A stretch of DNA of 62,480 nucleotides from Corallococcus carmarthensis (GCF_003611695.1 NZ_RAWE01000033.1:1-62480); one strand, 5' to 3'; numbered from the stretch's first letter, positions 28,480 through 38,185 are shown. Translations and numbers: made by a program. The notes: generated by a model not told the origin, from the sequence alone.

Positions 28480-30078
28480 ATGTCCGCGACCCAGGAAGCG
28501 CAGTCCCCGCGCATCAGCCGAGTCTCGCTGGGAGACATCGTCCACCGGTCCGCGTTGCGCTGGCCGGAGCGGACGGCGCTCGTCGACGGGGACCTCGAGT
28601 TCTCCTATGCGGAGCTCGACCGGCGCTCGAACGCGTTCGCGCACTACCTGCTCTCGCAGGGGCTGCCGCAGGGCGCGCGCATCGCGATGCTCTGCGGCAA
28701 CTCGGCGCAGATGGTCACTGCCTTCGTGGGCATCTACAAGGCGGGGCTCGTCTGGGTGCCCATCAACACCGGTCTCTCCGTGGAGGCCGTCCAGTACATC
28801 CTCGAACACGCGGAAGCCACGCACGCGGTCATCGACGCCGAGCTCCTCGCGAAGCCCGGGCTGCGGGCGATGCTCGAGGCGCTGGGCACCCGCGTCATCG
28901 TCTGCGTGCCGGAGGGGCAGGCGGCGCCGGGCGGCGACACGGTCGCGTTCCTGGACACGCTGAAGGGTCGGCACGGCACGCTGCCGGAGGTGGACATCCA
29001 GAGCGGCCAGCTGGCGCAGATCATGTACACCAGCGGTACCACCGGTCAGCAGAAGGGCGTCATGCACTCGCACGCGTCGGTGCACGCGGCGCTGAGCGGG
29101 AACCTGTTCGAGCTGGGGATGCGGCCGAGCGATTCCACCCTCTGCGTGCTCCCGATGTTCCACTGCGCGCAGCACGCCATCTCCATGACGTTCCTGCTGG
29201 CCGGGGCGACCGTCGTCGTGCGGCGCGCCTTCGATCCGGCCGCGATGCTCGCGACCATCGAGCGGCGCGGCATCACCTTCCTGCTGGGCCTGCCGGTGAT
29301 GTACGGCGCGATGCTCGCGCACCCGTCGCGCCCGGCCACGAAGCTGTCCAGCCTGCGCCTGTGCCTCTACGTGATGGCGCCCATGGCGCGCACGATGCTC
29401 GTGGAGCTCATCGCGCACTTCTGCCCGGGCGGCTTCGCGCTCGCGTCAGGGCAGACGGAGATGTACCCGGCGACGACCATGTTCAAGCCGGAGCAGCAGC
29501 TCAAGCGGTTCGGCTCGTACTGGGGGGACTCGGTGGTGACGAACGAGACGGCCGTCATGGATGACGATGGCCGGCTGCTCGGGCGCGGCGAGGTGGGGGA
29601 GATCGTCCATCGCGGGCCGAACGTGATGCTCGGCTACTACAAGGACCCGGCGGCCACCGCGCGAGCGAGCGCGTTCGGCTGGCACCACACCGGCGACCTG
29701 GGCATGTTCGACGCCGACGGCCAGCTCCTCTTCGTGGACCGCAAGAAGGACATGATCAAGACGGGCGGAGAGAATGTCCCGTCCATCAAGGTCGAGGAGG
29801 TCCTCTTGCGGCACCCCGCCGTGCTTCAGGTCGCGGTGGTGGGCCTGCCGCACTCGCGCTGGACGGAGGCGGTGACAGGCTTCGTCGTGCTCAAGCCCGG
29901 CGCCTCCGCGACGGAGGCGGAGATCAACGCCCACTGCCGCCAGCACCTCGGAGGGTTCGAGGTGCCGAAGGCCATCGTCCTGCTCCCAGCCATGCCGCAG
30001 ACGAGCACCGGCAAGGCCCAGAAGTTCGTGCTCCGGCAGCAGTACGCGACGCACTACGAGAATCAGGCCGGCTCGTAG
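28480..30078 (+). CDS. atuH: AMP-forming acyl-CoA synthetase (AtuH-like)
   Basis: A 532-residue ANL-superfamily ligase that would activate a free acid to its CoA thioester through an acyl-adenylate. It shows YTSGTTGQQKGVMHSH (P-loop), SGQTEMYP, the TGDLG motif and the C-terminal GGENVPSIKVEEVL with the catalytic Lys in TGKAQK. The ATG follows AGGAGCACACG. It ends the operon and would supply the acyl-CoA used by the upstream enzymes. Citronellate/geranate as substrates is inferred from context only. Confidence 0.88.
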   Translation: MSATQEAQSPRISRVSLGDIVHRSALRWPERTALVDGDLEFSYAELDRRSNAFAHYLLSQGLPQGARIAMLCGNSAQMVTAFVGIYKAGLVWVPINTGLSVEAVQYILEHAEATHAVIDAELLAKPGLRAMLEALGTRVIVCVPEGQAAPGGDTVAFLDTLKGRHGTLPEVDIQSGQLAQIMYTSGTTGQQKGVMHSHASVHAALSGNLFELGMRPSDSTLCVLPMFHCAQHAISMTFLLAGATVVVRRAFDPAAMLATIERRGITFLLGLPVMYGAMLAHPSRPATKLSSLRLCLYVMAPMARTMLVELIAHFCPGGFALASGQTEMYPATTMFKPEQQLKRFGSYWGDSVVTNETAVMDDDGRLLGRGEVGEIVHRGPNVMLGYYKDPAATARASAFGWHHTGDLGMFDADGQLLFVDRKKDMIKTGGENVPSIKVEEVLLRHPAVLQVAVVGLPHSRWTEAVTGFVVLKPGASATEAEINAHCRQHLGGFEVPKAIVLLPAMPQTSTGKAQKFVLRQQYATHYENQAGS

Positions 30079-30127
30079 TGGCTACACTCCGGGTATGGTC
30101 TGGGGTTCCCTCCCTCCCCAGGTCTCC

Positions 30128-31921
30128 ATGCCCCTCCGGCAATTCCTCCCCCTCGTCGCCTTCGCCACGACTTCGCTCCTGGCGAACACGGCTTACGCGA
30201 ACACCGTCTACGGGCTCTGGCAGGGCTCGGGAGGACAGAGCGCCTCCAGTCCGGGCAACCGGGTGTTCCTGTTGGATTCACAGACATCCAGCAACCCGGT
30301 GACGTTCACGCTGACGTCGTCGGCGGATGCCTGGCTGTACCTGCTGGACGCGAACGGCACCATCCTCGCGCAGGACAACAATGGCGGCGGCGGCACGAAC
30401 TCGCGTCTCACCGTCACGCTGGCGCCGGGCAGCTACCGGTTGGTCGCGGCGACCGCGCTGTCGGGTCAGAGCGCGGAGTTCACCCTGGCGGCGGACTCTG
30501 GGGTGCTGCGCGCTCCCAAGGCCCTGGAGGTCCGGCCCACGAGCCGTTTCACCTGGGTCTACGACGATCACGGCACCGGCGCGACGAACGACATCGCCAT
30601 CTGGCGTCCCGACCTGTCCCAGACCCCGGGCTTCTTCTCGCTGGGGGATGTCGCCATGCCCAACCGCGGACAGGCTCCGGCGACGACGTTCGTGGTGCGC
30701 GGCGAAGGCGACCTGCTGGCGCGTCCGTCCAACTACAACTGGATCTGGGACGACTCCGGCTCCGGTGGCACGCACGACGTCTCCTTCTGGGAGCCGGTCG
30801 CGCCCGGGGGCTACACCTGCCTGGGCCATGTCGCGGTGCTGGGCTACTCCAAGCCCTCCACGGACCTCATCCGCTGCGTGCGGAGCGAGTACGTGCTGCC
30901 CGCCAATCCCGCGTGGGTGTGGGACGACAGCGGCTCCGGCGCGGATGACGACATCGGCGTGTGGCAGGCGGTGGCGCGCGACCACCGCGGCCTGCCCGCG
31001 TCCACCTTCGTCTCCCGTCCCAGCCACGGCGACACCGGCGGCAACCGCTACTGGGTCCTCAACAAGAGCGCCACGTCCAACGCGGAACTGCGGGGCCTGC
31101 CCGTGGATGCGCAGACGGTGGCGGCGTTCGCGCCGCGCGTGTGGCTGCATCCGGACGAGGCCTACTTCCCGTCCTCCACGCAGTTCCACCTGGCCAACGT
31201 CCACGAGGAGAACGGCCACCTGGTGACGAACCAGGCGCTGGGCTGTGACTCCTGCACGGATCCGCAGTTCCTGGACGGCCAGCGTCCCAACCAGACGCCG
31301 GTGCCCGTCTACGCGCAGCTCATTGCTCGCACCCAGGGCGGCTTGCCGACGAACGTGACGGACGTGCTGTATTGGAATTTCTATCCCTACAACAATGGCA
31401 AGCGCGTGTGCATTGGCTGGTATTCGCCCTGGGGCTGCGTGGGCGGCTACTCCACCTTCGGCAACCACGTGGGGGACTGGGAACACCTCACCGTGCGCTT
31501 CATCGACGGGCGCCCCGCGCAGGTCTACCTGAGCCAGCATGCGAACGGTCAGCTCTTCACGTTCGGCGACAAGGCCGTGTTCCTCAGCGGCTGGCGCCCG
31601 GAGGTCTTCTCCGCCAATGGTTCGCATGGCCTCTACCCGGACGCCGCCCGGCACATCTACGAGACCATCTTCAACGGCGACTTCCTGGCGGACGACACCG
31701 GCGCAGGGCTCGCGTGGGACACCTGGAACAACGTGGTGCTCATTCCCTGGCAGCCGGCGGGGACCTACGCGGGTTCGCTCGCCTGGATGAACCTCACGGC
31801 GTACTGGGGCAACCCCGAGGCGGGCTGCGACAACCCGACCGGCTACTGCGTGAACAGCGGCGGTCCCTCTCCACTGCGCAACCGGTCGGTGTACCAGCCG
31901 GAGTACATGACCCTGGAGTAG
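30128..31921 (+). CDS. secreted Vps62-related protein (DUF946 type)
   Basis: A 597-residue exported protein with a classical signal peptide (MPLRQFLPLVAF... ANTAYA). Residues ~25-125 look like a pre-peptidase C-terminal (PPC)-type beta-sandwich (DAWLYLLDANGTILAQDNN; LAPGSYRLVA). The rest carries the Vps62/DUF946 pattern: repeated VWDDSGSG(A/G)...D[IV][GS][VF]W units at about 155-290, then APRVWLHPDEAYFPSS and NHVGDWEHLTVRF. Such proteins occur in fungi, plants and myxobacteria; function is unknown. The upstream in-frame ATG at 30095 would bury the signal peptide. Confidence 0.8.
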   Translation: MPLRQFLPLVAFATTSLLANTAYANTVYGLWQGSGGQSASSPGNRVFLLDSQTSSNPVTFTLTSSADAWLYLLDANGTILAQDNNGGGGTNSRLTVTLAPGSYRLVAATALSGQSAEFTLAADSGVLRAPKALEVRPTSRFTWVYDDHGTGATNDIAIWRPDLSQTPGFFSLGDVAMPNRGQAPATTFVVRGEGDLLARPSNYNWIWDDSGSGGTHDVSFWEPVAPGGYTCLGHVAVLGYSKPSTDLIRCVRSEYVLPANPAWVWDDSGSGADDDIGVWQAVARDHRGLPASTFVSRPSHGDTGGNRYWVLNKSATSNAELRGLPVDAQTVAAFAPRVWLHPDEAYFPSSTQFHLANVHEENGHLVTNQALGCDSCTDPQFLDGQRPNQTPVPVYAQLIARTQGGLPTNVTDVLYWNFYPYNNGKRVCIGWYSPWGCVGGYSTFGNHVGDWEHLTVRFIDGRPAQVYLSQHANGQLFTFGDKAVFLSGWRPEVFSANGSHGLYPDAARHIYETIFNGDFLADDTGAGLAWDTWNNVVLIPWQPAGTYAGSLAWMNLTAYWGNPEAGCDNPTGYCVNSGGPSPLRNRSVYQPEYMTLE

Positions 31922-31923
31922 CT

Positions 31924-33351
31924 CTAACGCCTGCCCAGGAGGCCGAAGGGCTTCCACTCCAGGATCTTCAAATCGAACCCGGACTGGCGCTTCCCGGCGA
32001 TCCAGTCCTCGAGGGCGCTCAGCGCGGAGGCCTCGTCATCGAAGCGCTGGCGCTCGTCGTCGCGGGTGACCAGCGTGGTGCCGTCCACGATGGCGGAGGT
32101 GTACTCGGTCTTCGGTCCGCCGTACTTCGCGAGCTCGCGTTCGAGCGGCCCCCGGCCGGGAACCCCGGTCGTGACGCGCAGGAAGTCTCCCTCGTATCGG
32201 GCCTCCAGCCGCCGCACCTCTTGCGCGGCGGCATCGGAGGTGGCGAAGGCGAAGCGGAACGTGCGCATCGACCCGTTGTTGTAGCCCGCGTGGAACTGGA
32301 CGACGGCGCCGAAGCGCTCAATCTCCAGGAAGAGGTCGCCCCGCTTGCGCCAGAAGGTGACGCGCTCGGAGGCCCGCTGCTTCACGTCGAGGGCCGGCGG
32401 CATTTCCTGCCCCAGGAACTGCTTCCCGTCGAAGATGTGCAGGGGAAGGCTGCCCGGGCGCATCAGCCACACCTCGCCCGTCTTGCGCTGCGCGTAGACG
32501 ATGTCCTTCGCGCGCGCGTTCTTCGACGCCTGGGTCGCGATGCCTTCGATGTCGAGTCCCTCGAGCTCCTCGGCGGTGGGTCTATCCGGCTCGCGGACCT
32601 GCCGGGGCTGAGGCGCGTCCGTGAAGACGGGCTCGCCCTTTTGGATGCGCTCGAAGAGCGTGTCGTGGTGCAGCTCTCCCAGGTCGATGTTCCAGAACTC
32701 GGGACGGAGGAAGGTGGACGCGAGGGAGGAGGCCTCCTCGCCGGAGCGGCCGTTCTCCAGGTGGTGCTCGGCGTGGACTTCGCCGTAGCAGGTGACGTCG
32801 TGATCATTCTCGTCGAGGAAGCGCGTGGTGAGGTCTCCCGCCACGACGAGGCTGTCATCGTTGTAGACGCCCTGGATGACGTCCCGGACCACGAGGTCGC
32901 CGAGGACCAGGAAGTTCCCTGACGTCTGGAGTCCCCACGCCGTGCAACGGCCCAGGACCACGACCGTTGAGTCCGGTCCGCAGTCCTCCAGCACGCCCGC
33001 CACCTCCAGGTCTCCCAGTACGATGAGGGGACAGGTGACGCGCAGCGAGCCGGAAGCCCGCGCGTTGCCCGTGACGACCCGGGCTTCGGAGACGGTCCCT
33101 TCGAGCACCGCGTCCTCGGGCGTCAGCAAGTCGCGCATCACCAGGGCCGCGAAGCCGATGGGTGAGAGGGGCCCGGGACACAGTTCCTGGGCGAGCTGGG
33201 ACGGCGACAGCCGCGCGTCCTCGCGGAAGGCGTCGGCGAGGGACGAGACCGAGGGCTTGCCGTGGTGGGAGAGCGCGTCGAGGACGGCCCCTTCAAGCTG
33301 GGCGAGCGTGGCCTCCGCGCGCGGGAGGAACTCGTTCTGGGAGAGGCTCAT
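31924..33351 (-). CDS. polymer-forming (bactofilin-like) repeat protein with WGR-like C-terminal domain
   Basis: A 475-residue cytosolic-looking protein. Residues ~85-215 consist of short beta-strand turns (GNARASGSLRV, LVLGDLEVAGVLED, FLVLGDLVVRDVI, LVVAGDL) like the right-handed beta-solenoid of bactofilins or DUF583 proteins. Residues ~355-430 (DLFLEIERFGAVVQFHAGYNNGSMR... EVRRLEARYEG) resemble a WGR domain. The pairing is unusual. The ATG at 33351 (MSLSQNEF) follows a GAGAGG-poor leader; upstream in-frame codons are arginine-rich and unconvincing. Both domain calls are pattern-based. Confidence 0.65.
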   Translation of the reverse strand: MSLSQNEFLPRAEATLAQLEGAVLDALSHHGKPSVSSLADAFREDARLSPSQLAQELCPGPLSPIGFAALVMRDLLTPEDAVLEGTVSEARVVTGNARASGSLRVTCPLIVLGDLEVAGVLEDCGPDSTVVVLGRCTAWGLQTSGNFLVLGDLVVRDVIQGVYNDDSLVVAGDLTTRFLDENDHDVTCYGEVHAEHHLENGRSGEEASSLASTFLRPEFWNIDLGELHHDTLFERIQKGEPVFTDAPQPRQVREPDRPTAEELEGLDIEGIATQASKNARAKDIVYAQRKTGEVWLMRPGSLPLHIFDGKQFLGQEMPPALDVKQRASERVTFWRKRGDLFLEIERFGAVVQFHAGYNNGSMRTFRFAFATSDAAAQEVRRLEARYEGDFLRVTTGVPGRGPLERELAKYGGPKTEYTSAIVDGTTLVTRDDERQRFDDEASALSALEDWIAGKRQSGFDLKILEWKPFGLLGRR

Positions 33352-33439
33352 GCGCGCGCATGCTACCCACGCGAACCCCCTCTCAACTACCGCGAAGCCC
33401 GGACGTGAAGCCCGGGCCTCGCGGGCGAAGCTCCGGACC

Positions 33440-33745
33440 TCAGATCTCCGCGGTGGCGTCCGGATGCTCCTCGCTACAGACCTGCGAGGCGTCATCAGCC
33501 TCGCGGGCCTCGTCCACGCTCACGGAGGCGGAGGGATCCGTAGGCTCGGGGCGGATGGCGGGATTGCACCACGTGGGGTACTCCGCGCCACATGTGGTGT
33601 GGCGGTTCATGACGGAACACGCGTCCGCGCACGTCCACGTCCAACACCAGTCGTCGCACTGCGGCGGCAGGGCAAAGGCCGCCGTGGGGGCGGCGAGTGA
33701 GAAGACAGCTGAAACCGTCAGCAAGGACTTCATCAGCGTGCGCAT
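33440..33745 (-). CDS. small secreted cysteine-rich protein
   Basis: A 101-residue protein with a signal peptide (MRTLMKSLLTVSAVFSLAAP..AFA). The mature part starts with a Cys/Trp cluster (CDDWCWTWTCADAC) and then becomes acidic. ATG at 33745 has GGAG 6-7 nt upstream; an internal ATG at 33733 is possible. The six-plus cysteines suggest disulfides. No family is recognised. Confidence 0.6.
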   Translation of the reverse strand: MRTLMKSLLTVSAVFSLAAPTAAFALPPQCDDWCWTWTCADACSVMNRHTTCGAEYPTWCNPAIRPEPTDPSASVSVDEAREADDASQVCSEEHPDATAEI

Positions 33746-34162
33746 GCGTGCTCCGTCTGGGAAGAACTGCACGCACAGCTTGAGCCTGATGGGGTGGCAG
33801 GTGAATGAGTCCATTTCGACGAGCCATCGAGACAAGGCGCGCGGTCCGCCGGGACCTGCGATGCCGGGACCGCCACAAGAGAATTCTTCGGCGTGGTGGT
33901 GTGCTGCGTCCCTGTCGAAGTGGGTGGAGGTGCATGCGCGCACGACGTGGGCCTGCGGCTCAACGTCAGGGTCGACCCGGACGACCTGCACAACATCATC
34001 GTCCTGAGGCCGGTCGTCGCACAGGAACTGAACAAGTCCCTCCTCCAGGGCATGGGCGCACGGGTGCCGACGCAACCGTCGCCGGGAGACCCGGTGAAGG
34101 CCCTGGCGAGGCTGTACGGCCGGGCCCCGACGTGGGCCCGGCCGCGGTTCATCCGCTCCGGC
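33746..34162. other. 417-bp stretch without a confident gene
   Basis: It separates two small minus-strand secreted-protein genes. A plus-strand frame (about 33893-34170) is open, G/C-rich at third positions and contains VDPDDLHNIIVLRP, but it has no clear start or family and would run on through the opposite gene. I treat it as unassigned. An AT-richer patch near 33870-33890 may belong to the promoter of the gene ending at 33440. Confidence 0.4.
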
Positions 34163-34363
34163 CTACTGGCAGACGGTGAAGTCGGAACACACGCACTGCC
34201 CACCGCCCGCCGGGCCACACTGCCGGAAGCACGAGCAGTCTTCGTTCATGCAGATATCCGGGCAGATGCCCCCGGCCTCGGAGCTGGTGGGAACGAGCGT
34301 CCCGACGGCCCCTCCGGCCACGACTCCCAGCACGAACATCCACTTCGCCATTGCCTTGCGCAT
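34163..34363 (-). CDS. small secreted cysteine-rich protein
   Basis: A 66-residue protein with a signal/anchor segment (MRKAMAKWMFVLGVVAGGAVGTLV) and a mature part holding seven cysteines in CPDICMNEDCSCFRQCG and CVCSDFTVCQ. A GGGAGG lies 7 nt before the ATG. It resembles the other Cys-rich small gene 400 bp downstream only in style, not in sequence. Function unknown. Confidence 0.65.
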   Translation of the reverse strand: MRKAMAKWMFVLGVVAGGAVGTLVPTSSEAGGICPDICMNEDCSCFRQCGPAGGGQCVCSDFTVCQ

Positions 34364-34509
34364 GAACGGCCTCCCAGGTTGAACGACCGGCCGCATCCTA
34401 GTCCGGTGAGCGTCTTCCCGGGTCAGGCAGGGGGAGTCCACCGTCGCGCGCCGGACCTGATGCTCGAATTGCTTCCACCGGCCATCGCCAGTGCGTATCA
34501 CTGGCCTAC

Positions 34510-37179
34510 GTGCGTACCCCCACCGACCGCTACCTGCCGCCTCGCTCCGATGTTTCGTTCCCCGTAGCGCCTCCGCGCGGACGGGTGGTGGTCATCGCGC
34601 CCACGCGCGCCGCGTGTGAGACCATCGAGCTGGCGCTCGGATTGGAGCTGCGCACGTACCTGGAGCAGCACCACGGCGAGCGCCTCCTGGAGTTGGCCCG
34701 GAGCGGGCAGGGGTTCGGCATCGTCGCGGGCACCGGCACGGGCAAGACGCTCGCCATCCGGCCCATCGCGGAGGAGATCGTGGGGCGGCGGCCCCTGCGG
34801 ATCGCGGTGGTCAACCGCGAACGGGAGGCCTCCGCGGAGACGCAGCTCGCGGACGTGGTCATCGTCACCACCGGCATCGCGCGGCGCTGGTTCCAGGGCG
34901 GCGTCATCCGGCGCGAGGACACCCTCATCGTGGATGAGATCCACCAGACCTCCGCCGAACTGGAGCTGTGCCTGGCGCTGGGCAAGCGCGTGGGCTGCCG
35001 CTTCATCTGGCTGTCCGCCACCGTGGATCCGGCCTTCTACTCGCGCTACCTGGACAGCGCGGACGTGCTCCAGGTGTCCTCCTTCGACCCGGGCAAGGCG
35101 GCCCGCGTGGAGGTGGAGCGCCGCCAGCCGCTGGCCTTCCTCAACGATGCCTTCCTCCAGGACGTGCAGCGGCAGGGACGCGGCGTGGGCGTGTTCCTGG
35201 CCACGCGTGCCGGGGTGGAGGAGGTGGCGGCCCACGTGCGCTCGAACTGGCCGGAGATCCACGCGGCGCACTACCACGGCGGCGAGCCGCTGCGCGCCAT
35301 CCGTCCCTTCCTGGAGGGCTCGGCGCCCCGGCCCTTCGTGCTCGCGATGACGGCGGCGGGGCAGAGCGCGCTCAACGTGCCGGGGCTGGACACGGTCGTC
35401 ATCGACGACATGCGCTTCACGAACCTGGTGGAGGGCGGCCGCAACGTCCTCACCCGTGTGCACCTGGGCAGCAACGAGCTGCTGCAGATGGCGGGGCGCG
35501 TGCACGGACGGGTGGTGGGCGGGCGCGTCTTCATCCTGAGTGACCGGTCGCTCCACTTCGCCTCGCTGCGGCCCACCGAGCCCGAGTTCCAGCTCGCGGG
35601 CGAGCCGGAGCGGGTGGCGCTCACCGCCGCGGCCCTGGGCGTGCGCGCGGATGAGCTGGACCTGCCCGTGCCGCTGGACCGCAACGCGTATCGGCGGGCG
35701 CTCGCGAAGTTGCAGGCGCGCAACATCGTGGACGCGGACGGACGGCTGTCCGACTACGGCCGCGCGGTGGAGGCCCTGCCCGTGGAGCGTCCCTGGGCGG
35801 AGCTCATCGTCAACGCGGAGGACGGGCTCCTGCCGTTCCTCGCGGTGTGCAGCTCGGTGGAGTCGCTGCACCGGATGACGCGCGAGGAGCGGAACCTGGA
35901 CGGGGTGCTCGTGCCCGGCAGCGACCACCTCACCGCGTACAACCTGTACGCCGAGGCCTTCCGCGAAGCGGGTTCGGTGGGGGAGGTGCAGGGGCTGCCG
36001 CGCCACGTCTTCAACGCGGAGAAGCTCACGGCCTGGACGGAGGGGCGCGGGGTGCTGGCGAAGGCCCTGGAGGACGCGGCGCTCGCGATGGCGAGCGTGT
36101 ACCGGAGCGTGAGGCTGGCGCTGCCCGCGCGCATGCCCTTCGCGACCCCGGCCGTCTATCAGCGCTTCTGCGACCTGCTCGCGCGCTTCATGCCCTTCGA
36201 CCTGGTCATCGACGAGCGCACCTCCTGGGGCGAGGTCGCGCGCGTGTCGAAGACGAGCGTGTGCGGCAACCTGGGCGCGGTGGCGGGCGTGCTGCGCTAC
36301 TTCGCCGACCGCAACGGCGAATCGCAGGCCGGCATCGAAGGCACCCAGCTGCCGCAGGCCCTGCTGCGCCGCTACGCCCGCCGTCACTCGGAGGCGCCGG
36401 CGTATGACGCGCGCTTCCGCTCGGTCGTGCTCGTCAGGATGCTGGACTACTTCGGCTTCAAGCTGGAGCAGGAAGTGGACGTGCTGCGCGCCTGGGGGCC
36501 GGAGCTCGCCACGGCGGCCCGGCACGCGCTCGCCGAGGCGCTGGCCCGAGGCGATGCGCCCCATCCCGCGGTGGACCGTCACCGGGTCGCCATCGCCGAG
36601 GTGCGCGAGCTGTGGCGGCGCTCGGGCGGACTGACCGCACCGCTCGGGTTCCCGGAACTCACCGCGCTCTATGAGGCGCAGCTCGATGGGGTGGACACGC
36701 TCGACGAGTTCCGGGAGCGCCCGCTGCGGTTCGACCTGGACGCGCTCGTGCCGCGCGCGACGCGGCAGGCCCTGCTTGCGCTCCCGGACACCGTGGAGGT
36801 TCGCGAGCAGGGGATCCCGCTCGAATACGACGTGGAGCTGCTGTCGGACGGAGCGCCGCGAGGCGTGGTGCGGCTGCACCTGCCGGAGAAGCTGGCCCGG
36901 ACACTGGTGGAGGAGGAGCTGCCGCGGCTCGACCGCTCCCAGCGCTTCAGCGTGGCCCGAGGCCGGCGTGGCGTGCTCCAGGCGCGTTCGCTCCTCGAGC
37001 TCCAGGAACTGCTCGACCGGCCATGGATGCCGGACGAGGTCGCCGAGGCCACCCGCGAGCGTCAGCCCCAGGTGCAGGACCGGGAGCGCGACGCGCCCAG
37101 GTATGGGGGCAACCGGAGCCACCAAGGCAAGGCACCCAGGAACGGAGGCCGGCGCGGCGGCGGTGGGCGGCGGCGCTGA
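34510..37179 (+). CDS. DEAH-box RNA helicase-like protein with RG-rich tail
   Basis: An 889-residue SF2 helicase of the HrpA/HrpB (DEAH) type. Motif I is GTGTGKT (74-80), motif II DEIH (142-145), motif III SAT (169-171). Motif VI is probably QMAGRVHGR, where QxxGRxGR is usual. A long C-terminal region (~400-850) has no match I can name. The last ~30 residues are rich in Arg and Gly (GGRRGGGGRRR), a likely RNA-binding tail. The GTG at 34510 is used. It probably unwinds or remodels RNA or RNP. It is not in an operon with another RNA gene. Confidence 0.85.
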   Translation: MRTPTDRYLPPRSDVSFPVAPPRGRVVVIAPTRAACETIELALGLELRTYLEQHHGERLLELARSGQGFGIVAGTGTGKTLAIRPIAEEIVGRRPLRIAVVNREREASAETQLADVVIVTTGIARRWFQGGVIRREDTLIVDEIHQTSAELELCLALGKRVGCRFIWLSATVDPAFYSRYLDSADVLQVSSFDPGKAARVEVERRQPLAFLNDAFLQDVQRQGRGVGVFLATRAGVEEVAAHVRSNWPEIHAAHYHGGEPLRAIRPFLEGSAPRPFVLAMTAAGQSALNVPGLDTVVIDDMRFTNLVEGGRNVLTRVHLGSNELLQMAGRVHGRVVGGRVFILSDRSLHFASLRPTEPEFQLAGEPERVALTAAALGVRADELDLPVPLDRNAYRRALAKLQARNIVDADGRLSDYGRAVEALPVERPWAELIVNAEDGLLPFLAVCSSVESLHRMTREERNLDGVLVPGSDHLTAYNLYAEAFREAGSVGEVQGLPRHVFNAEKLTAWTEGRGVLAKALEDAALAMASVYRSVRLALPARMPFATPAVYQRFCDLLARFMPFDLVIDERTSWGEVARVSKTSVCGNLGAVAGVLRYFADRNGESQAGIEGTQLPQALLRRYARRHSEAPAYDARFRSVVLVRMLDYFGFKLEQEVDVLRAWGPELATAARHALAEALARGDAPHPAVDRHRVAIAEVRELWRRSGGLTAPLGFPELTALYEAQLDGVDTLDEFRERPLRFDLDALVPRATRQALLALPDTVEVREQGIPLEYDVELLSDGAPRGVVRLHLPEKLARTLVEEELPRLDRSQRFSVARGRRGVLQARSLLELQELLDRPWMPDEVAEATRERQPQVQDRERDAPRYGGNRSHQGKAPRNGGRRGGGGRRR

Positions 37180-37200
37180 AACAGCAAGGGCAGGGCTCGC

Positions 37201-38145
37201 TCACCACGCGTGGCGGTCCAGCCAGCTCCGGATGGCGCGCGAGATGTCCTCCGGCGCGTCTTCCGGCGCATGGTGCCCCGCACGCCCGAGTGGGACGACT
37301 TCGAGGGCCGGCAGGTGGGCGCGAACCCATTCGACGATGTGCGGCGCACTGAGGCCGGTGTCCCCGAAGGTCAGCAGGAGCGCTGGCTTCACGGCCGGCT
37401 GCGCGAGCCACGCGTCATAGCGCTCGATCACCGCGGCGACGTCGGCGGGCTCGCCATCGATTGGGATCTCACGCGGCCACTGCAGCACCGGGCGCCGCGA
37501 CGCCGCGTCCGGGTAGGGCGCTTGATACACGTCCCGGTCACTCGCGGAGAGGCCGTGCTGGACGCCGTTCGCGAAGGACCTCTCAAGGAACGCGTTCTCG
37601 TCGAGCACCAGCTTCTCACCCACCCCAGGCGTCCGCAGGGCGCGGAAGAACTGCTCCCCCTGGGGGGGCCAGTCGCTCCAGTGCATGGGGCGGAGGAACG
37701 TCTCGAACACGACCACGCCCCGCACGCGCTCCGGGTGCCGCCGCGCCTGGTCCAGGGCCAGCACTCCGCCCCAGTCGTAGCCGACGAGCACGACGTCCCG
37801 CAGGTCGAGCGCCGCGAACCACGCATCCAGGTACTTCGCGTGGTCCGCGAACCGGTAGGCGATGTCCGGCTTGCCCGAGCTCCCCATCCCGATGAGGTCG
37901 GGCGCGAGGCATCGGCCGCGGTCGGCGAGTCTCGGGATGACGTTGCGCCAGACATGCGAGGACGTGGGGTTGCCGTGCAGGAACACGATGGGCGAGCCCG
38001 TCCCCGCCTCGCGGTAGGAGATGAACGAGTCCAGGACAGGAAGCCGTTGCTGCGAGGTCATGGGAATGCTCCGGGGTGAGAGCGGCATGGAGGTGTGGCA
38101 GGCGACGAGCACGCCCGCGACGAGACAACCGAGCAGTCTGTGCAT
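37201..38145 (-). CDS. alpha/beta hydrolase, haloalkane dehalogenase-like (HLD-II), possibly a lipoprotein
   Basis: A 314-residue hydrolase. The pattern of HLD-II haloalkane dehalogenases is complete: halide-binding Asn59 (FLHGNPTSS), nucleophile Asp124 with Trp125 (VGYDWGG), Glu148 (VVFETFLRP) and His291 (GRAGHH). Taking the ATG at 38145 gives a lipoprotein leader (LLGCLVAGVLVAC), odd for this cytosolic family. An internal ATG at 38061 (MTSQQRLPVLDS) has a GGAG 8 nt upstream and would give a 286-residue cytosolic enzyme. The gene is divergent from a LysR regulator that probably controls it. Confidence 0.82.
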   Translation of the reverse strand: MHRLLGCLVAGVLVACHTSMPLSPRSIPMTSQQRLPVLDSFISYREAGTGSPIVFLHGNPTSSHVWRNVIPRLADRGRCLAPDLIGMGSSGKPDIAYRFADHAKYLDAWFAALDLRDVVLVGYDWGGVLALDQARRHPERVRGVVVFETFLRPMHWSDWPPQGEQFFRALRTPGVGEKLVLDENAFLERSFANGVQHGLSASDRDVYQAPYPDAASRRPVLQWPREIPIDGEPADVAAVIERYDAWLAQPAVKPALLLTFGDTGLSAPHIVEWVRAHLPALEVVPLGRAGHHAPEDAPEDISRAIRSWLDRHAW

Positions 38146-38185
38146 GCACCCATGATGGGGAAGGGGAGTCCTCGCTGGTAGTGAT

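Noticed and set aside
34498-37125. Very long open frame (875 codons) antisense to the helicase gene
   Set aside because: It is rich in His, Arg, Gln and Val, has no domain or ribosome site, and is the usual shadow of a high-GC gene with strong third-position bias.
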